From contig LVKA01000011.1 in assembly GCA_001709035.1 (NCBI GenBank), forward strand, positions 558,001-622,000: DNA of 64,000 bases, read 5' to 3'. Under the pieces are notes generated by a model. The model saw only the letters and a list, made by a program, of their open reading frames with translations, was not told the DNA's origin and did not search any database. Every line of letters starts with the position of its first letter. The stretch's first letter is position 1. This document shows, in pieces, positions 44,048 through 52,286 of this stretch. A program made the translations under genes and the position numbers. This DNA is from Candidatus Thiodiazotropha endoloripes (GTDB taxonomy: Bacteria > Pseudomonadota > Gammaproteobacteria > Chromatiales > Chromatiaceae).

Positions 44048-44150
44048 ACTGCACATTATAACTGGCTTTGTGCGTATCCTGAAAATCCTACTCCAAAGTG
44101 TTTCCATGCTGATAAAAGTAATATAAATAGAGGCTGTTGTTGTTATGTGA

Positions 44151-44197
44151 TTTTTTCGGCACAACAGGAGGTATTGGATCAGTGCTAACAGGCCCTA
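44151..44197. repeat. Partial MITE-like end, plus a possible second end at 44257
   Basis: The 47 bases ending ...GCTAACAGGCCCTA (44197) match the right end of the element at 10910-11195, including the preceding TTTTTC.GGCACAACAGG. The rest of that element is absent. At 44257-44271 TAGGGCGTGTTACCA resembles the opposite terminus, so the 44.15-44.27 kb gap may be a decayed copy. Confidence 0.7.
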
Positions 44198-44384
44198 ATG
44201 GAATGGCTTGGAATGAGGATTTTAAATAATAGGGAAACGGCCGTTAACCCAGCGTATAGGGCGTGTTACCAATTTTCTTTGGAGTCTGTTGTCTTAATCT
44301 TCGCAATGTGTGCGCGCAGAGGATCGATAACTGTGGTTCGGGATCTGTATACTATGATTGAACGCATCTGGATTTGATGAATCG

Positions 44385-46175
44385 ATGATATATCAAACAA
44401 TCAATGATCGGCAGTTGGAGCTGGTTGATCTGCTCGACTGGCTGGTGGAAGACGGATTGATCGAAAAACAGCTGGCGGAGACGGTCAGTGCGGTCAATCA
44501 GGGAGCGAAGCGGACCAGTCATCCACTGGTGATGATCGCCGAACATAAGTGGCCAGATCAGCGTAATCCCCAGACAGTTCTCGACCTTGATCTGTTGACC
44601 GACTGGTTGGCGCGGCGGGTGAATCTCCCACTGGTGTATATCGATCCGTTGAAGATCAATGTTCCGGCAATCACCGCCGTGATGTCCTACGCCTATGCCA
44701 AGCGCTTCAATATCATAGCCCTGGAGGTCAAACCCGATGAGGTGGTAATTGCCACGGCAGAGCCGTTTTTCACCGAGTGGGAGATGGAACTTGCCCCGAT
44801 TCTGAATAAAGCGATTACCCGAGTGATCGCAAACCCGGTCGAGATCGAGCGCTATCTGGTCGAGTTCTACAGTCTCTCAAGATCTGTGCGGGCAGCCCAT
44901 GATGATAGTCAGGAGGCGGGGCCTTCCGGGGTGCAGAACCTGGAACAGCTGATGGAGCTGGGACGCAGTGGCAAGCTGGATGTGGATGATCAGCATGTGG
45001 TCAATATCGTCGACTGGCTGCTGCAGTACGCGTACAGCCAGCGGGCCAGTGATATCCATATCGAGCCGACCCGCAACCAGACCAATGTTCGTTTCCGCAT
45101 CGATGGCGTGATGCAGATGGTCTACCAGATTCCTCCCTCTGTCGGCACGGCGGTCACCTCCCGAATCAAAATTCTGGGTCGTATGGATGTTTCAGAGAAG
45201 CGCCGTCCCCAGGACGGCCGTTTGAAGACCCGTAGCAACCAGGGAGGTGAGGTGGAGTTGCGCCTATCCACCATGCCCACCGCGTTTGGCGAAAAGCTTG
45301 TGATGCGGATATTCGATCCCGAGGTGTTGGTCAAAGACTATCGCGCACTGGGCTTTTCCCAGGCGGAGTCCGCTCAATGGGGCGACATGATCAGCCGACC
45401 CAACGGTATCATTCTGGTGACCGGGCCAACCGGCTCGGGAAAAACCACCACACTCTATACAACCCTCAAAGAGCTGGCTAAACCGGAGGTCAATGTCTGT
45501 ACGGTGGAGGACCCGATCGAGCTGGTTGAGCCAAGTTTCAATCAGATGCAGGTGCAGCATAATATCAATCTCGATTTCGCCAGTGGTGTGAGAACCCTGT
45601 TGAGACAGGATCCGGATATCATCATGGTGGGTGAGATCCGGGATCGTGAGACCGCTGAGATGGCAGTACAGGCTTCGTTGACCGGTCATCTGGTTTTCTC
45701 CACCTTGCACACCAATGATGCGCCGTCGGCGATTACCAGGCTGTTGGAGATCGGTGTGCCGCCCTATCTTTTGAAGGCCACCCTGTTGGGGGTGCTTGGA
45801 CAGCGTTTGACCCGTACCTTGTGTCCTCACTGCAAAGAGCGCGTTTCTCTCGATGAGGAGATGTGGGAGACCATGATCACACCGCTGCGGGCGAAGAATA
45901 AGCCCACGACTGTCTGTCAGCCGGTAGGCTGTCTTGAGTGTCGACAGACAGGTTATTACGGGCGGGTCGGAATCTATGAAATGATGGTGATCGACTCTGC
46001 GATCAAGCGCCTGATCACCAGTGACTGTGACATCAATCAGTTGCGCCGTCAGGCGATCAGCGACGGTATGCGGCCACTGCGCCTGAGTGGCGCACAGAAA
46101 GTGATGAAGGGCCTGACCACCATAGAAGAGGTTCTGAAAGTCGCTCCCCCGGAAAGTATCGAGATCTCATCATAA
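44385..46175 (+). CDS. GspE/PulE/PilB-type secretion ATPase
   Basis: A 596-residue assembly ATPase. An N-terminal MshEN-like domain (about 1-160) precedes the motor, which has GPTGSGKTTT with Lys353, the Asp box (TVEDPIELV), Walker B (IIMVGEIRDRETAEMA) and His box (STLHTNDAPSAITRL). A zinc-type pair CPHC...CLEC stands in the C-terminal part, as in PilB/GspE. A TATACT -10-like box at 44348-44353 implies transcription starts near 44360, so the ATG at 44385 is preferred over an in-frame TTG at 44358. No pilC, pilD or gsp genes are adjacent. It could serve pili or type II secretion. Confidence 0.9.
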   Translation: MIYQTINDRQLELVDLLDWLVEDGLIEKQLAETVSAVNQGAKRTSHPLVMIAEHKWPDQRNPQTVLDLDLLTDWLARRVNLPLVYIDPLKINVPAITAVMSYAYAKRFNIIALEVKPDEVVIATAEPFFTEWEMELAPILNKAITRVIANPVEIERYLVEFYSLSRSVRAAHDDSQEAGPSGVQNLEQLMELGRSGKLDVDDQHVVNIVDWLLQYAYSQRASDIHIEPTRNQTNVRFRIDGVMQMVYQIPPSVGTAVTSRIKILGRMDVSEKRRPQDGRLKTRSNQGGEVELRLSTMPTAFGEKLVMRIFDPEVLVKDYRALGFSQAESAQWGDMISRPNGIILVTGPTGSGKTTTLYTTLKELAKPEVNVCTVEDPIELVEPSFNQMQVQHNINLDFASGVRTLLRQDPDIIMVGEIRDRETAEMAVQASLTGHLVFSTLHTNDAPSAITRLLEIGVPPYLLKATLLGVLGQRLTRTLCPHCKERVSLDEEMWETMITPLRAKNKPTTVCQPVGCLECRQTGYYGRVGIYEMMVIDSAIKRLITSDCDINQLRRQAISDGMRPLRLSGAQKVMKGLTTIEEVLKVAPPESIEISS

Positions 46176-46322
46176 TCACCGTTTCCTGACCGGCAGCCAA
46201 ATCGTTTGATTTCCGCCTCTGAAGACCTTTCATACCCTCCGTTTGATTACTAAAAAACACCGTAATTTATTTTAGTGATATAAATCAATACCTTATATTT
46301 ATTCTCGTTTTTGATTTTTTTC

Positions 46323-46350
46323 TTGAAGTTATGAGAATGAGCGCTATAAT
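46323..46350 (+). promoter_or_regulatory. Sigma-70 promoter of the DUF5666 gene
   Basis: TTGAAG (46323-46328) and a consensus TATAAT (46345-46350) with 16-base spacing, in an AT-rich stretch 90 bases before the DUF5666 ATG. Confidence 0.8.
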
Positions 46351-46354
46351 TTCC

Positions 46355-46375
46355 AATATTGGGAAAATATTCCCA
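46355..46375. promoter_or_regulatory. Palindrome at the DUF5666 transcription start (candidate operator)
   Basis: TGGGAA-AATA-TTCCCA (46360-46375) is a perfect inverted repeat, overlapped by two AATATT units (46355-46360, 46366-46371). It begins 5-10 bases after the -10 box, where a repressor would block initiation. Confidence 0.6.
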
Positions 46376-46439
46376 TTTTTTAAAGTTTGATTAAGGATTG
46401 CTTCAGCGCATCTGGCCCTAACCAGCGGGAGGATAGGCC

Positions 46440-47894
46440 ATGACACGGTATAAAAAAATTTCTTGTTTGATGGTTGCCATTGCCACCGGTCTTGGATCCT
46501 GTGGAGGAGGAGGTGGTGGTGACAGTAGTAGTAGCAGTAGTTCCTCAGTGACAACTGTCGGTAAAATCGATGGATTCGGCAGTGTCTATGTGAATGGGAT
46601 TAAGTTTGATACCAGCCAGACCAGCTACGAGGTGGATGGCGAGCAGGAGTTTGATGACAGTGCTCTGGGTCTGGGCATGGTGGTTCGGGTCGAAGGGCAG
46701 GTCAGTGATGATGGTACGACAGGGATAGCGGATCATATTGAATATGATGACGATCTGGAGGGACCGATCGATAACGGAAGTCTGGTTCAGGGCGAACTGG
46801 TGACAACCTTTACCATATTGGGAATGGCGGTACAGGCTGACATCAATGAGACGGTATTTGATGACGGCGCCAGCTACCAGGGTCTGGCCGAAGGGCAGGA
46901 ATTGGAAGTGAGTGGTTACTTCGATGGTAGCCAGATTGTCGCATCACGCATTGAGTTACAGTCGGATGGTGAAGATGATTTTGAGATCAAAGGCACCGTG
47001 GCTTCCTATGATGAGAATGGTATTGCGCTGGTGCTGCAGAATGGTGCGATTGCAGGCCCCTATCCATTGAGTGATCAGGTTGAGCTCGATATACCCGAGG
47101 ATCCAGTCGGACTGTTTGTGGAAGTGGAGTTGAGAGATCGGGGCGGTATCGTGGAAGCCGTGCACATTGAAACGGAAGATAGCGATCGGCTTGAGGATCG
47201 CGATGACGATATCTCGCTGGAGGGTATTCTGGTGGTCAGCGGTGATCAGGTTTACTCACTGGATGGCGTTGAGTTCGTCGTCTCCCCAACCACTGTCTAT
47301 AAGCCTTCAAGCCTTGAAGGTAGCTTAACAGCCGGCATGAGACTCGAGGTGGAAGGTCATATGCAAGGTGAACTTCTGGTAGCCGAAAAGGTTGAGTCAG
47401 AAGGGGGTGAGATTGAAATAGAAGCGGCTGTCTCCAATGTGACGGCAACTGATGAGAAAAACGGTACAGTGACATTGGATCTGGGTGGTGGTAGAACCCT
47501 GATGGTGCAGTTCAACAATGCCACTTACTATAAAGATGACTCGGATTCTGATCTGGATGATGATGACAGCTTCAATCTGAGTGAGCTGATGTCTGGAGAT
47601 TACATCGAAATCGAAGCGATCCAGTCTGCCGGTGAACTCACTGCCGTGAAGGCAAAAAGAGAGGATGAACTCTCGGATCTGGAGATAGAAGCCCCGCTAG
47701 AAGCTTATGCTTCAGGTAGTTCGCTGACCCTGCTTGGTGTGACATTTCCGGTTGAATCGTCAGCTGAATATGAGATTGATGACGAATCAGTGAGCATGGA
47801 GCAGTTTTTTTCCGAATTGAGTATTGGTAGCACCATCCAGCTCAAGGATGAAGGTTTTGATGGCACGATCGATAAGGTTGAACTGGATGATTGA
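46440..47894 (+). CDS. DUF5666-repeat lipoprotein
   Basis: A 484-residue exported protein. A lipoprotein-like signal (MTRYKKISCLMVAIATGLGSC) precedes a Gly/Ser linker (GGGGGGDSSSSSSSS) and then about five to six repeats of a roughly 60-70-residue beta domain with the DUF5666 pattern (GKIDGFGSVYVNGIKF, GLGMVVRVEGQV, GQELEVSGYFDGSQIVASRIE, GDYIEIEAIQSAGELTAVKAKRED). It is very acidic, with DDDD runs. Such OB-like repeats occur on the outer membrane or surface of many gammaproteobacteria; their role is unknown. GGGAGG lies seven bases upstream, and a strong terminator follows. Confidence 0.88.
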   Translation: MTRYKKISCLMVAIATGLGSCGGGGGGDSSSSSSSSVTTVGKIDGFGSVYVNGIKFDTSQTSYEVDGEQEFDDSALGLGMVVRVEGQVSDDGTTGIADHIEYDDDLEGPIDNGSLVQGELVTTFTILGMAVQADINETVFDDGASYQGLAEGQELEVSGYFDGSQIVASRIELQSDGEDDFEIKGTVASYDENGIALVLQNGAIAGPYPLSDQVELDIPEDPVGLFVEVELRDRGGIVEAVHIETEDSDRLEDRDDDISLEGILVVSGDQVYSLDGVEFVVSPTTVYKPSSLEGSLTAGMRLEVEGHMQGELLVAEKVESEGGEIEIEAAVSNVTATDEKNGTVTLDLGGGRTLMVQFNNATYYKDDSDSDLDDDDSFNLSELMSGDYIEIEAIQSAGELTAVKAKREDELSDLEIEAPLEAYASGSSLTLLGVTFPVESSAEYEIDDESVSMEQFFSELSIGSTIQLKDEGFDGTIDKVELDD

Positions 47895-47977
47895 TCCGTT
47901 GAGACAACCCGGTGACCAAAACGGTTTTCTGAAGTCACATTTGTAACCCCTGATTCAAGGACGAATTTGCCAAAGTT

Positions 47978-48013
47978 AGCGGTAGTTGAATTTTGCAACT
48001 GCCGCTTTTTTTT
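47978..48013 (+). terminator. Rho-independent terminator of the DUF5666 gene
   Basis: AGCGGTAGTTG (47978-47988) pairs with CAACTGCCGCT (47996-48006, one G-U pair), followed by eight T residues. Confidence 0.95.
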
Positions 48014-48032
48014 GCCTGGCGTAGTGGGATCC

Positions 48033-48223
48033 AGGGCCTGTTACCACGAATCCAATCGGTCCTGTTGCCCCTGAAAAAGCGCCAATCAAGGCGTGGGGAG
48101 AGAGGTTTGGCTATTCCAAATGAACGACGAGCGACGCAGAGTGGTGCTTTTTCAGGGGCAACCCCCCAGTTTGATAAAAAATAGTCACAACAGTGCCGGT
48201 TGGATTCGTGTTAACAGGTCCTA
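48033..48223. repeat. Complete 191-bp MITE-like element, copy 2
   Basis: The 35-bp terminal inverted repeats (48033-48067 and 48188-48222, about 85 percent identical) start AGGGCCTGTTACCACGAATC and end ...GTTAACAGGTCCTA. The interior lines up with the reverse complement of copy 1 (10910-11195), including TGAAAAAGCGCCAATCAAGG, a TTCCAAATGA segment and CAGGGGCAACCCCCCA. It has no gene of its own. It lies between the DUF5666 terminator and the GGDEF promoter. Confidence 0.85.
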
Positions 48224-48331
48224 GTCAGACAATAACGGGATTTCATGTAATATAAAGCCGGCACCTTAATATCAGTGTTGGGTGGGTGGTGTATACTATG
48301 CAGAATTCGGGGCTTGGGGTGATTTAATCAA

Positions 48332-49495
48332 ATGTCATTGGTGCACTCATATATCAAACATCTCGGTGTCAATTCACGTATCTATTCGATGCAGGAGCTG
48401 GACGATCTGCTCTCTGCGGAAGATCACCCCGATTATATGAAAAAACACAGAGCGATTCTGATCGGTGATCGGGTTCGTTTCGTGGCGTCGTTATTTACCC
48501 TTCTGATACCCCTGTGGATCATTGTCGACTATCTACTGCTGCCATTGGATGTCTTGTTACCCATCGTGGTGATCAGATTGATCTCAACAGGCCATTTTTA
48601 TTACCTATCCCGTTACAAAACAGCAGAGAATGATCTAAAGAAGAATTTGTTGGTGTTGGGGGGATTGTTGATCAACCTGCCGCTGACTTTTTTTGCCTCC
48701 GCGCATTTTTTAACTCCGGTAACCGATCAGGAAATGGGGCAACTGGCGCTTCAGCTCTATACCATACTGCCTTATGTGGCGATTGGTCTGATTGGATTAT
48801 TCCCGCTATCGGTTATTGAGGGCATGGTCATTTCGCTGTTATTGGTACTGCTGACAATAACCGGCTGGAGTTACTATGCCACGGTACCAGTGGATCAGAT
48901 TTTTGCAATGCTGTGGTTGCTTTGCATCATTCTGGGTGTGGTACTGTTTGCCGCGACTCTGCAGCTGCAATACATGATTGCACTGATCACCCGAGCGGAT
49001 CATGACCCGGTAACCGGGGCGCAAACGAGAAAATCCGGAATGCAGAGCCTGGTCAAGGCGTTCGAGCAGGCTTATGTCCATGGGGGGAACCTGAGTATCG
49101 CCTTGGTCGATCTGGATAATGCGGAGAACATCATTGCTGAATTCGATTATGCCACGTACGACCATGTGGTCGTTGAGGCCGCCGATATTCTGCACGATGA
49201 TCTCAGGCATAGCGATATGCTGGTGCGATGGGGTGAAAAGGTGTTTCTGTTGTTGCTGCCCGGTACCGACTGCGACGGGGCTGCAATCACGGTGAAACGC
49301 ATACACAGCAAAGGATTGGGCACACTGCCTGACGGCAGTCCGGTTACCGCCAGTATCAGTGTTTGTGAACGCGTGGCCGATAATATCGAGGAGTGGTCAC
49401 AAATGCTGGAAGTGGTGAACGCGCGCCGCGACAATGCAAAGCATGAGGGTAAGGACCGCTATTTTCTTTGTGGGGATAAAATCGTCCAGCATTAA
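48332..49495 (+). CDS. Membrane protein with degenerate GGDEF domain
   Basis: A 387-residue protein. Residues 1-45 are cytoplasmic; about six membrane helices follow (45-225); then a GGDEF domain begins with the usual DHDPVTGAQTRKSG entry. The active-site motif is changed from GGDEF to GEKVF (VRWGEKVFLLL), so diguanylate cyclase activity is unlikely. The inhibitory I-site RxxD is kept exactly five residues upstream (RHSD-MLVRW-GEKVF). It may bind c-di-GMP as a receptor (inference). A TATACT-like box lies at about 48292. It is convergent with the hemerythrin gene. Confidence 0.85.
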   Translation: MSLVHSYIKHLGVNSRIYSMQELDDLLSAEDHPDYMKKHRAILIGDRVRFVASLFTLLIPLWIIVDYLLLPLDVLLPIVVIRLISTGHFYYLSRYKTAENDLKKNLLVLGGLLINLPLTFFASAHFLTPVTDQEMGQLALQLYTILPYVAIGLIGLFPLSVIEGMVISLLLVLLTITGWSYYATVPVDQIFAMLWLLCIILGVVLFAATLQLQYMIALITRADHDPVTGAQTRKSGMQSLVKAFEQAYVHGGNLSIALVDLDNAENIIAEFDYATYDHVVVEAADILHDDLRHSDMLVRWGEKVFLLLLPGTDCDGAAITVKRIHSKGLGTLPDGSPVTASISVCERVADNIEEWSQMLEVVNARRDNAKHEGKDRYFLCGDKIVQH

Positions 49496-49617
49496 TCCCG
49501 GAAGCCATCGCGAATGCTCCGCTCTGCCCGGTGTTTTCAGGAGTCCGGTAAAATTCTATGCAGTGGTTTATCTTCAAATCTTAAGTTGGTTGAGCCTGTG
49601 CTCAATCCATAGATGTA

Positions 49618-50085
49618 CTATTTTCCACTGAAGAGTCGCCTAAAAGATTTCGCAAACCCACCTTGTTTCTCCTTGTCGGCAGCAATCTCAAGCATGTTGT
49701 TTTTTACCGCTTTAACATACGCGGCATCATCATTGCGTATGTGATTGAACAACCAGCGGGCCAATAGGTCGTGTAGTTCCGCAGAGATATCTTCGCCGTT
49801 TTTGAAACGATCCTGAAATTCAGAAACCCTGCGAATAAACAGCTCATGAACTTTTTTGTGAGGTCTCACAAATTCATATCCGGCATCTTCGATCAGTGCT
49901 TCTTCAAAACTGAAGTGAGACATAGTGTAATCAACAGTTGCTGCAATGATATCGCCAATCGCATTCAGATCATTGTTCAGTCTGGCATCATGGAGTTTGT
50001 TGATATAGTCGACGATACGCTCATGTTGTCCATCGATGACTTCGATTCCTGTTTCGAGTTCCCTAGTCCAAACCAAATATCCCAT
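49618..50085 (-). CDS. Bacteriohemerythrin
   Basis: A 155-residue four-helix protein with all expected diiron ligands: His21 (IDGQHERI), His57 and Glu61 (HFSFE), His76 and His80 (HKKVH), His115 and Asp120 (HIRNDD). Single-domain bacteriohemerythrins bind O2 and may deliver or sense it. There is a C-terminal basic extension (KQGGFAKSFRRLFSGK). It stands alone, convergent with the degenerate GGDEF gene. Confidence 0.95.
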   Translation of the reverse strand: MGYLVWTRELETGIEVIDGQHERIVDYINKLHDARLNNDLNAIGDIIAATVDYTMSHFSFEEALIEDAGYEFVRPHKKVHELFIRRVSEFQDRFKNGEDISAELHDLLARWLFNHIRNDDAAYVKAVKNNMLEIAADKEKQGGFAKSFRRLFSGK

Positions 50086-50640
50086 CTATCAGCTCCCTGT
50101 TAATAATATCCTGAATATATTTAAGCAGCGATCAAATTAATCATACTTCGGGTAAAAAAGCCAGTAAGCCCTAATCAGTGTGACCGTTCTGTCAGTATTC
50201 CAGGAATTAATAGTTTAAGCAGCAACTGTTTGTCGCAGACGCCGGGAAATCGTGTTGATTAAGGAGTGGGGACACAGGCCCTAGCATCGATAGCCCATGT
50301 CGGCATATTTAAGATAATAGAACTTTACTATCCTGAGTTGGATGTCCATTGAAATAATTTGCTGTTTAAGCGCCGTAGCTCATTCATCGCATGAGAGTAG
50401 TAGAGAATCAATTCTAGGCGCTGGTTTCAGGATAGCTGTCTATTACCGTAGTCATTCAATCCATCTAACCTCTACTGTTTATGGAGTGAATCGGCAGCGT
50501 CGCGACTGAGCCTGGTGTCAGTAGATGGGGTCGGATGCTGAACTGGTGAGCACAGGTCGTTGTCAAGGCATGATCAGCATGCACGTCATTTTCCAGGCAT
50601 AGCGCCAGACGGGAGAGTCAGATTCTGAATGGTAGTGACT
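50086..50640. other. Gene-poor stretch of about 555 bases
   Basis: No supportable gene. It should hold the hemerythrin promoter. ACAGGCCCTAGC at about 50275-50286 resembles the terminal bases of the MITE-like family, but without flanking homology. Confidence 0.4.
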
Positions 50641-50781
50641 TCAATACAAACGCATAAAATCGGGTATCAGCCAGGGATTACCCATGAGTATGCTGACATG
50701 GTTGATTAGCAGGGCGAGAAACCCGAGCACGACCAAGCTATATCCGCATAACTGCAGCACATCCAGATGGTCATCTTCCAT
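50641..50781 (-). CDS. 46-residue membrane peptide
   Basis: ATG at 50781 with a strong AGGAG six bases upstream opens a 46-codon frame: a short acidic N-terminus (MEDDHLDVLQLCGY), one hydrophobic helix (SLVVLGFLALLINHVSILM) and a tail GNPWLIPDFMRLY. Topology would be N-in single-pass, or C-tail anchored. No family is recognised. Its good ribosome binding site and sensible composition make it a credible overlooked small gene upstream of no obvious partner. Confidence 0.55.
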   Translation of the reverse strand: MEDDHLDVLQLCGYSLVVLGFLALLINHVSILMGNPWLIPDFMRLY

Positions 50782-50930
50782 TGTCCGCTCCTAAGCAGGA
50801 ATTGAATATGTTCTACTTTTTAGCAGCTGGATGAGAGGTATAACAGAGTAAAATAGTAAGGAAATAAGGGATCTCCCTGTATGGGCCAGAAAAACCCTTA
50901 TATTCCGGCTACGAAACGCCCGCTGTCGTC

Positions 50931-52259
50931 TTAAAGGGACTTGATGAAAACCTTGGATTTTCTCTGATAATTATAGAGTTTACGTTTCAGCATCGGCAGC
51001 TCCTTCAGGGTGCCTGGTGCGTAGCCCCGCTCCTTGAACCATTGCGCCGATTGGGTGGTGAGTATGAACAGTCTGCGGATACCCTGTTTGGCGGCGACTG
51101 CCTCCATGTGAGCAAGCAAACGTTCACCCCGGTCACTACCCCGGTATTCAGGGTGAACCACGACGCAGGCCAACTCAGCCATCGACTCCTGCTGGTAGGG
51201 GTACAGAGCGGCGCAGGCGACCACCATGCCGTCCCTCTCCATGAGTGTGAAACGGTCAATTTCAGTCTCGATCAGCTCTCTGGAGCGTCTTACCAGGATA
51301 CCCTTCTCTTCCAGGGGTTCGATCAGCCCAAGCAGGCCCACCACATCGTCGATACGGGCAGTACGGGTCTCCTCATAAGGTTCTGCCGATATCAGGGTGC
51401 CGATACCATCTCTGGTAAACAGCTCCTTGAGTAGCCCCCCATCCAGCTGTCTGTCGATCAGGTGGCAACGTTTGACACCGCTGCGACAGGCAGAGACAGC
51501 GGCTTTCAGGTTCTGCTTCAGGTCTTCGGAGAGCTTTTTCCTGGTGGTTAGCAATTTATCCACTTCACGAGGCGAGAGGCTGGTGATCAGGCGTTTGCGT
51601 GAATCTGTGACACCCTTGACCTCGACCAGTGCGATCAGTTTGTCCGCGCCAAGGGCCGTGGCTACCGAGGCGGCCACATCGGCGTAACTGAGGTTGAAGA
51701 CTTCGCCGGTGGGTGAGTACCCCAGCGGGGGCACGATTGCGATTGCTCCGGATTCAAGCCGTTGTTCAATACCAGTGGCATCCACCCTGCGCACCACGCC
51801 GGTATGGCCATAGTCGATGCCGTCTTTAACACCCAGCGGTTTGGCGGTGACAAAATTCCCTGAGGCGGCGCGAATCCTTACCCCGGCCATGGGGGAGTTG
51901 GCAAGCCCCATTGAGAGCAGGGCCTCTATCTCAACCCGTGCGGCACCGGCCGCCTCTTTGACACAGGTCAGCGCCGGATCATCGGTGATTCTCAAACCAT
52001 CGACAAACTGGGTTTCAACGCCTCTGGTTTGTAGACGCTCTTCGATTTGCGGCCTGGCGCCATGCACCAACACCAGTCTGATACCCAGACCGTGCAGTAG
52101 TGCAATATCGTGAATCAGGTTGGCAAAACCACTGTCAGTGACCGCCTCGCCGCCAAAGGTGATTACAAATGTTCGTCCGCGATGCGCGTGGATATAGGGG
52201 GATGAACCACGAAACCAGCCGACAAACATGTCTTGCAGTTTTTGATCGCGTTTTTTCAT
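50931..52259 (-). CDS. argA: Amino-acid N-acetyltransferase (N-acetylglutamate synthase)
   Basis: This 442-residue classic NAGS has an amino-acid-kinase-like N-terminal domain (FVITFGGEAVTDSGF, VLVHGARPQIEERL), the arginine-feedback module, and a C-terminal GNAT acetyltransferase domain (ELACVVVHPEYRGSDRGERLLAHME, FILTTQSAQWFKERGY). It makes N-acetylglutamate, the first step of arginine synthesis. The Shine-Dalgarno is weak. It follows argE by 27 bases, so the two form an operon. Confidence 0.96.
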   Translation of the reverse strand: MKKRDQKLQDMFVGWFRGSSPYIHAHRGRTFVITFGGEAVTDSGFANLIHDIALLHGLGIRLVLVHGARPQIEERLQTRGVETQFVDGLRITDDPALTCVKEAAGAARVEIEALLSMGLANSPMAGVRIRAASGNFVTAKPLGVKDGIDYGHTGVVRRVDATGIEQRLESGAIAIVPPLGYSPTGEVFNLSYADVAASVATALGADKLIALVEVKGVTDSRKRLITSLSPREVDKLLTTRKKLSEDLKQNLKAAVSACRSGVKRCHLIDRQLDGGLLKELFTRDGIGTLISAEPYEETRTARIDDVVGLLGLIEPLEEKGILVRRSRELIETEIDRFTLMERDGMVVACAALYPYQQESMAELACVVVHPEYRGSDRGERLLAHMEAVAAKQGIRRLFILTTQSAQWFKERGYAPGTLKELPMLKRKLYNYQRKSKVFIKSL

Positions 52260-52286
52260 CTTGTGTGAATAGCCCTAAGCCGCTGT

